Source of the DNA: G020354785 sp964461435
Lineage (GTDB): Bacteria > Bacteroidota > Bacteroidia > Bacteroidales > UBA10428
Direction of reading: 5' to 3'
Assembly (NCBI GenBank): GCA_964461435.1
Contig: CAYWUI010000008.1
Location: 30,421 to 94,420, forward strand
DNA: 64,000 bases
The notes beneath the pieces are model-generated. The model ran no database searches. It was not told the origin of the DNA and was given only the letters and a program-made list of their open reading frames with translations. Position 1 is the stretch's first letter, and every line of letters begins with the position of its first letter. Below, piece by piece: positions 62,736 to 64,000 of the stretch. A program made the position numbers and the translations under genes.

Positions 62736-63418
62736 CGGATTTCATTAAAGGTGAAATTGTACTTATAAATAAACCTTTATACTGGACATCATTTGATGTG
62801 GTCAAGAGAATAAGAAAAGCCCTGGAAATAAAATATAAACAGCCAAGGATTAAAGTCGGTCATGCAGGTACACTGGATCCCCTGGCAACGGGATTAATGA
62901 TAATATGCACAGGGAGACTGACAAAAGAGATTTCAAAATACCAGGAATATCATAAAGAATATTTGGCAACGATGAGGCTGGGCGCTACAACACCATCATT
63001 TGATCTGGAGACTGAAATCGACAGAAATTATTCTTTCTCCCATATTAACAAAAATCTGGTTAGTACGACACTTAAAGAATTTGCTGGTGCCCAATACCAG
63101 GTGCCACCGAGTTTCTCTGCCAAGTTTGTAGATGGAATAAGGGCATATAAATATGCAAGGAACGGGGAAAAAATTAACCTCAGCCCGAACAAAATATTTA
63201 TAAAAGAGATAAGTATTGTAAAATTTAGATTACCTCTTCTTGAAATAAAGGTAACATGCAGCAAAGGCACCTATATACGATCATTAGTGCGGGATATTGG
63301 CAGCAGCCTTAATTCAGGAGCGCATTTAATTAAACTTGTGAGAACAGCTATTGGTGACTATAAACTCAGCGAGGCAATGTCAATTGATGCTTTTGAAAAA
63401 CAATTGAATTTTTTGTAA
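62732..63418 (+). CDS. truB: tRNA pseudouridine(55) synthase TruB
   Basis: TruB changes U55 of tRNAs to pseudouridine. The 228-residue protein has the catalytic Asp49 in VGHAGTLDPLATGLMII and the segment YQVPPSFSAKFVDGIRAYKY, followed by CSKGTYIRSLVRDIGSSLN. It is short at the C-terminus, without the PUA domain of E. coli TruB (314 residues), as common in Bacteroidota. It overlaps uppP by four bases and is followed by queA. Confidence 0.96.
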   Translation: MTDFIKGEIVLINKPLYWTSFDVVKRIRKALEIKYKQPRIKVGHAGTLDPLATGLMIICTGRLTKEISKYQEYHKEYLATMRLGATTPSFDLETEIDRNYSFSHINKNLVSTTLKEFAGAQYQVPPSFSAKFVDGIRAYKYARNGEKINLSPNKIFIKEISIVKFRLPLLEIKVTCSKGTYIRSLVRDIGSSLNSGAHLIKLVRTAIGDYKLSEAMSIDAFEKQLNFL

Positions 63419-63486
63419 CAAATTTTTATTTTTTTCGTATAAAGTAGGTTTTTATTTAAACCCTAAAATATAATTCTTATCAAACC

Positions 63487-64000
63487 ATGAAACTATCCCA
63501 GTATAAATACAATTTACCTGAAGACCTTATAGCAAAATATCCTGCTCCAAACAGAGATGAATCAAGATTAATGGTCTTGTACAGGAACACAAAAAACATT
63601 GAACATCGTATCTTTAAAGAGATTATTGAATACTTCAATGAAAATGATGTTATGGTATTCAATAACACAAAAGTATTTCCTGCAAGACTTTACGGCAATA
63701 AGGAAAAAACAGGCGCAGAAATTGAAGTATTTTTGCTCAGGGAATTAAGCAAAGAACAACGTTTATGGGATGTTCTGGTCGACCCTGCAAGGAAAATAAG
63801 AATAGGAAACAAATTATATTTCGGAGAAGATGATATACTGGTTGCGGAAGTAATTGATAATACGACATCACGTGGAAGAACTCTCAGGTTCCTGTTTGAC
63901 GGTGAATATGAAGAATTTAAAAAGACCCTGTATAAACTCGGGGAAACTCCTCTTCCTAAATTTATTAAAAGGGAAGTCCAGCCCGAGGATAAAGAAAGAT
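63487..64000 (+). CDS. queA: S-adenosylmethionine:tRNA ribosyltransferase-isomerase (QueA), 3' end outside window
   Basis: QueA transfers the ribose part of SAM to preQ1-tRNA in queuosine synthesis. The first 171 residues are visible: MKLSQYKYNLPEDLIAKYPA, RDESRLMVLYR, VMVFNNTKVFPARLYGNKEK and LGETPLPKFIKRE. These match the N-terminal part of QueA, which should be near 350 residues. No stop is reached; the frame is open at the window edge. It starts 68 bases after truB. Confidence 0.95.
   Translation, partial: MKLSQYKYNLPEDLIAKYPAPNRDESRLMVLYRNTKNIEHRIFKEIIEYFNENDVMVFNNTKVFPARLYGNKEKTGAEIEVFLLRELSKEQRLWDVLVDPARKIRIGNKLYFGEDDILVAEVIDNTTSRGRTLRFLFDGEYEEFKKTLYKLGETPLPKFIKREVQPEDKER

Overview
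The window is a low-GC chromosomal segment from a member of the Bacteroidota, probably a Bacteroidales/Marinilabiliales-type environmental bacterium; the genus cannot be read from the sequence. The evidence is type IX secretion (T9SS) sorting domains, PorP/SprF and gliding-motility C-terminal domains, promoter elements of the TAnnTTTG type, the ftsX-DUF3098-uppP-truB-queA gene order, short ProB without a PUA domain, and rare ribosome-binding sites. I see no phage, insertion sequence or CRISPR array. Most of the window is housekeeping chromosome.

Layout. 1-1783: end of plsX, then fabH (fatty acid and phospholipid synthesis), closed by a clear terminator. 1927-7979: a bactofilin gene followed by the F1Fo ATP synthase operon (atpZ, a small membrane protein, atpB, E, F, H, A, G). 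The beta and epsilon genes are absent, and a terminator-like hairpin lies between atpE and atpF. 8006-9487: a GT-C type membrane glycosyltransferase that overlaps, tail to tail, a six-gene leftward operon (15403-9471). That operon encodes a TetR repressor, a LolA-like periplasmic protein, two FtsX/MacB-type permeases, an ATPase and an outer-membrane barrel. It looks like a trans-envelope lipid or hydrophobic-compound transport route, with two TetR palindromes upstream. 15882-18463: ECF sigma factor, anti-sigma factor with a duplicated cytoplasmic segment, and an outer-membrane protein. 18548-26464: ThiF-like E1 enzyme, hybrid sensor kinase, AsmA-like protein, a second histidine kinase and rnpA. 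26674-28590: sodium/solute symporter.

28807-35094 is the accessory-looking part. It holds a remnant of a T9SS-secreted protein, then a module of SGNH/TPR protein, carbamoyltransferase, 49-residue DUF5989 protein and SxtJ-like protein, then a decayed inverted second copy of the SGNH/TPR gene. 35109-44399: carB diverges from argR-argG-argH-(proB paralogue)-proB-proA. The argR promoter carries two ARG boxes at the classical 21-bp spacing. The first ProB-like protein keeps glutamate-binding residues but has lost phosphotransfer residues, so it is probably a pseudo-kinase. 44448-51909: citrate synthase, a gliding/T9SS protein with PorP/SprF, then leftward genes for an SDR, an epimerase, a CPBP protein and DUF2797.

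52136-54686 is a PspC / PadR / PspC operon whose promoter contains a perfect 8+8 palindrome. 54751-54821 is tRNA-Gln(UUG). 54826-59458 (leftward) holds recO, a T9SS propeller protein, rdgB and a tandem universal stress protein. 59745-64000 holds ilvE, then ftsX, DUF3098, uppP, truB and the start of queA.

The most promising observations are the pseudo-kinase ProB paralogue, the TetR-controlled LolA/ABC/barrel operon, the hairpin after atpE, the PadR palindrome between duplicated PspC genes, and the inverted decayed copy beside the carbamoyltransferase module. All functional statements are read from motifs and context; no database search was run.
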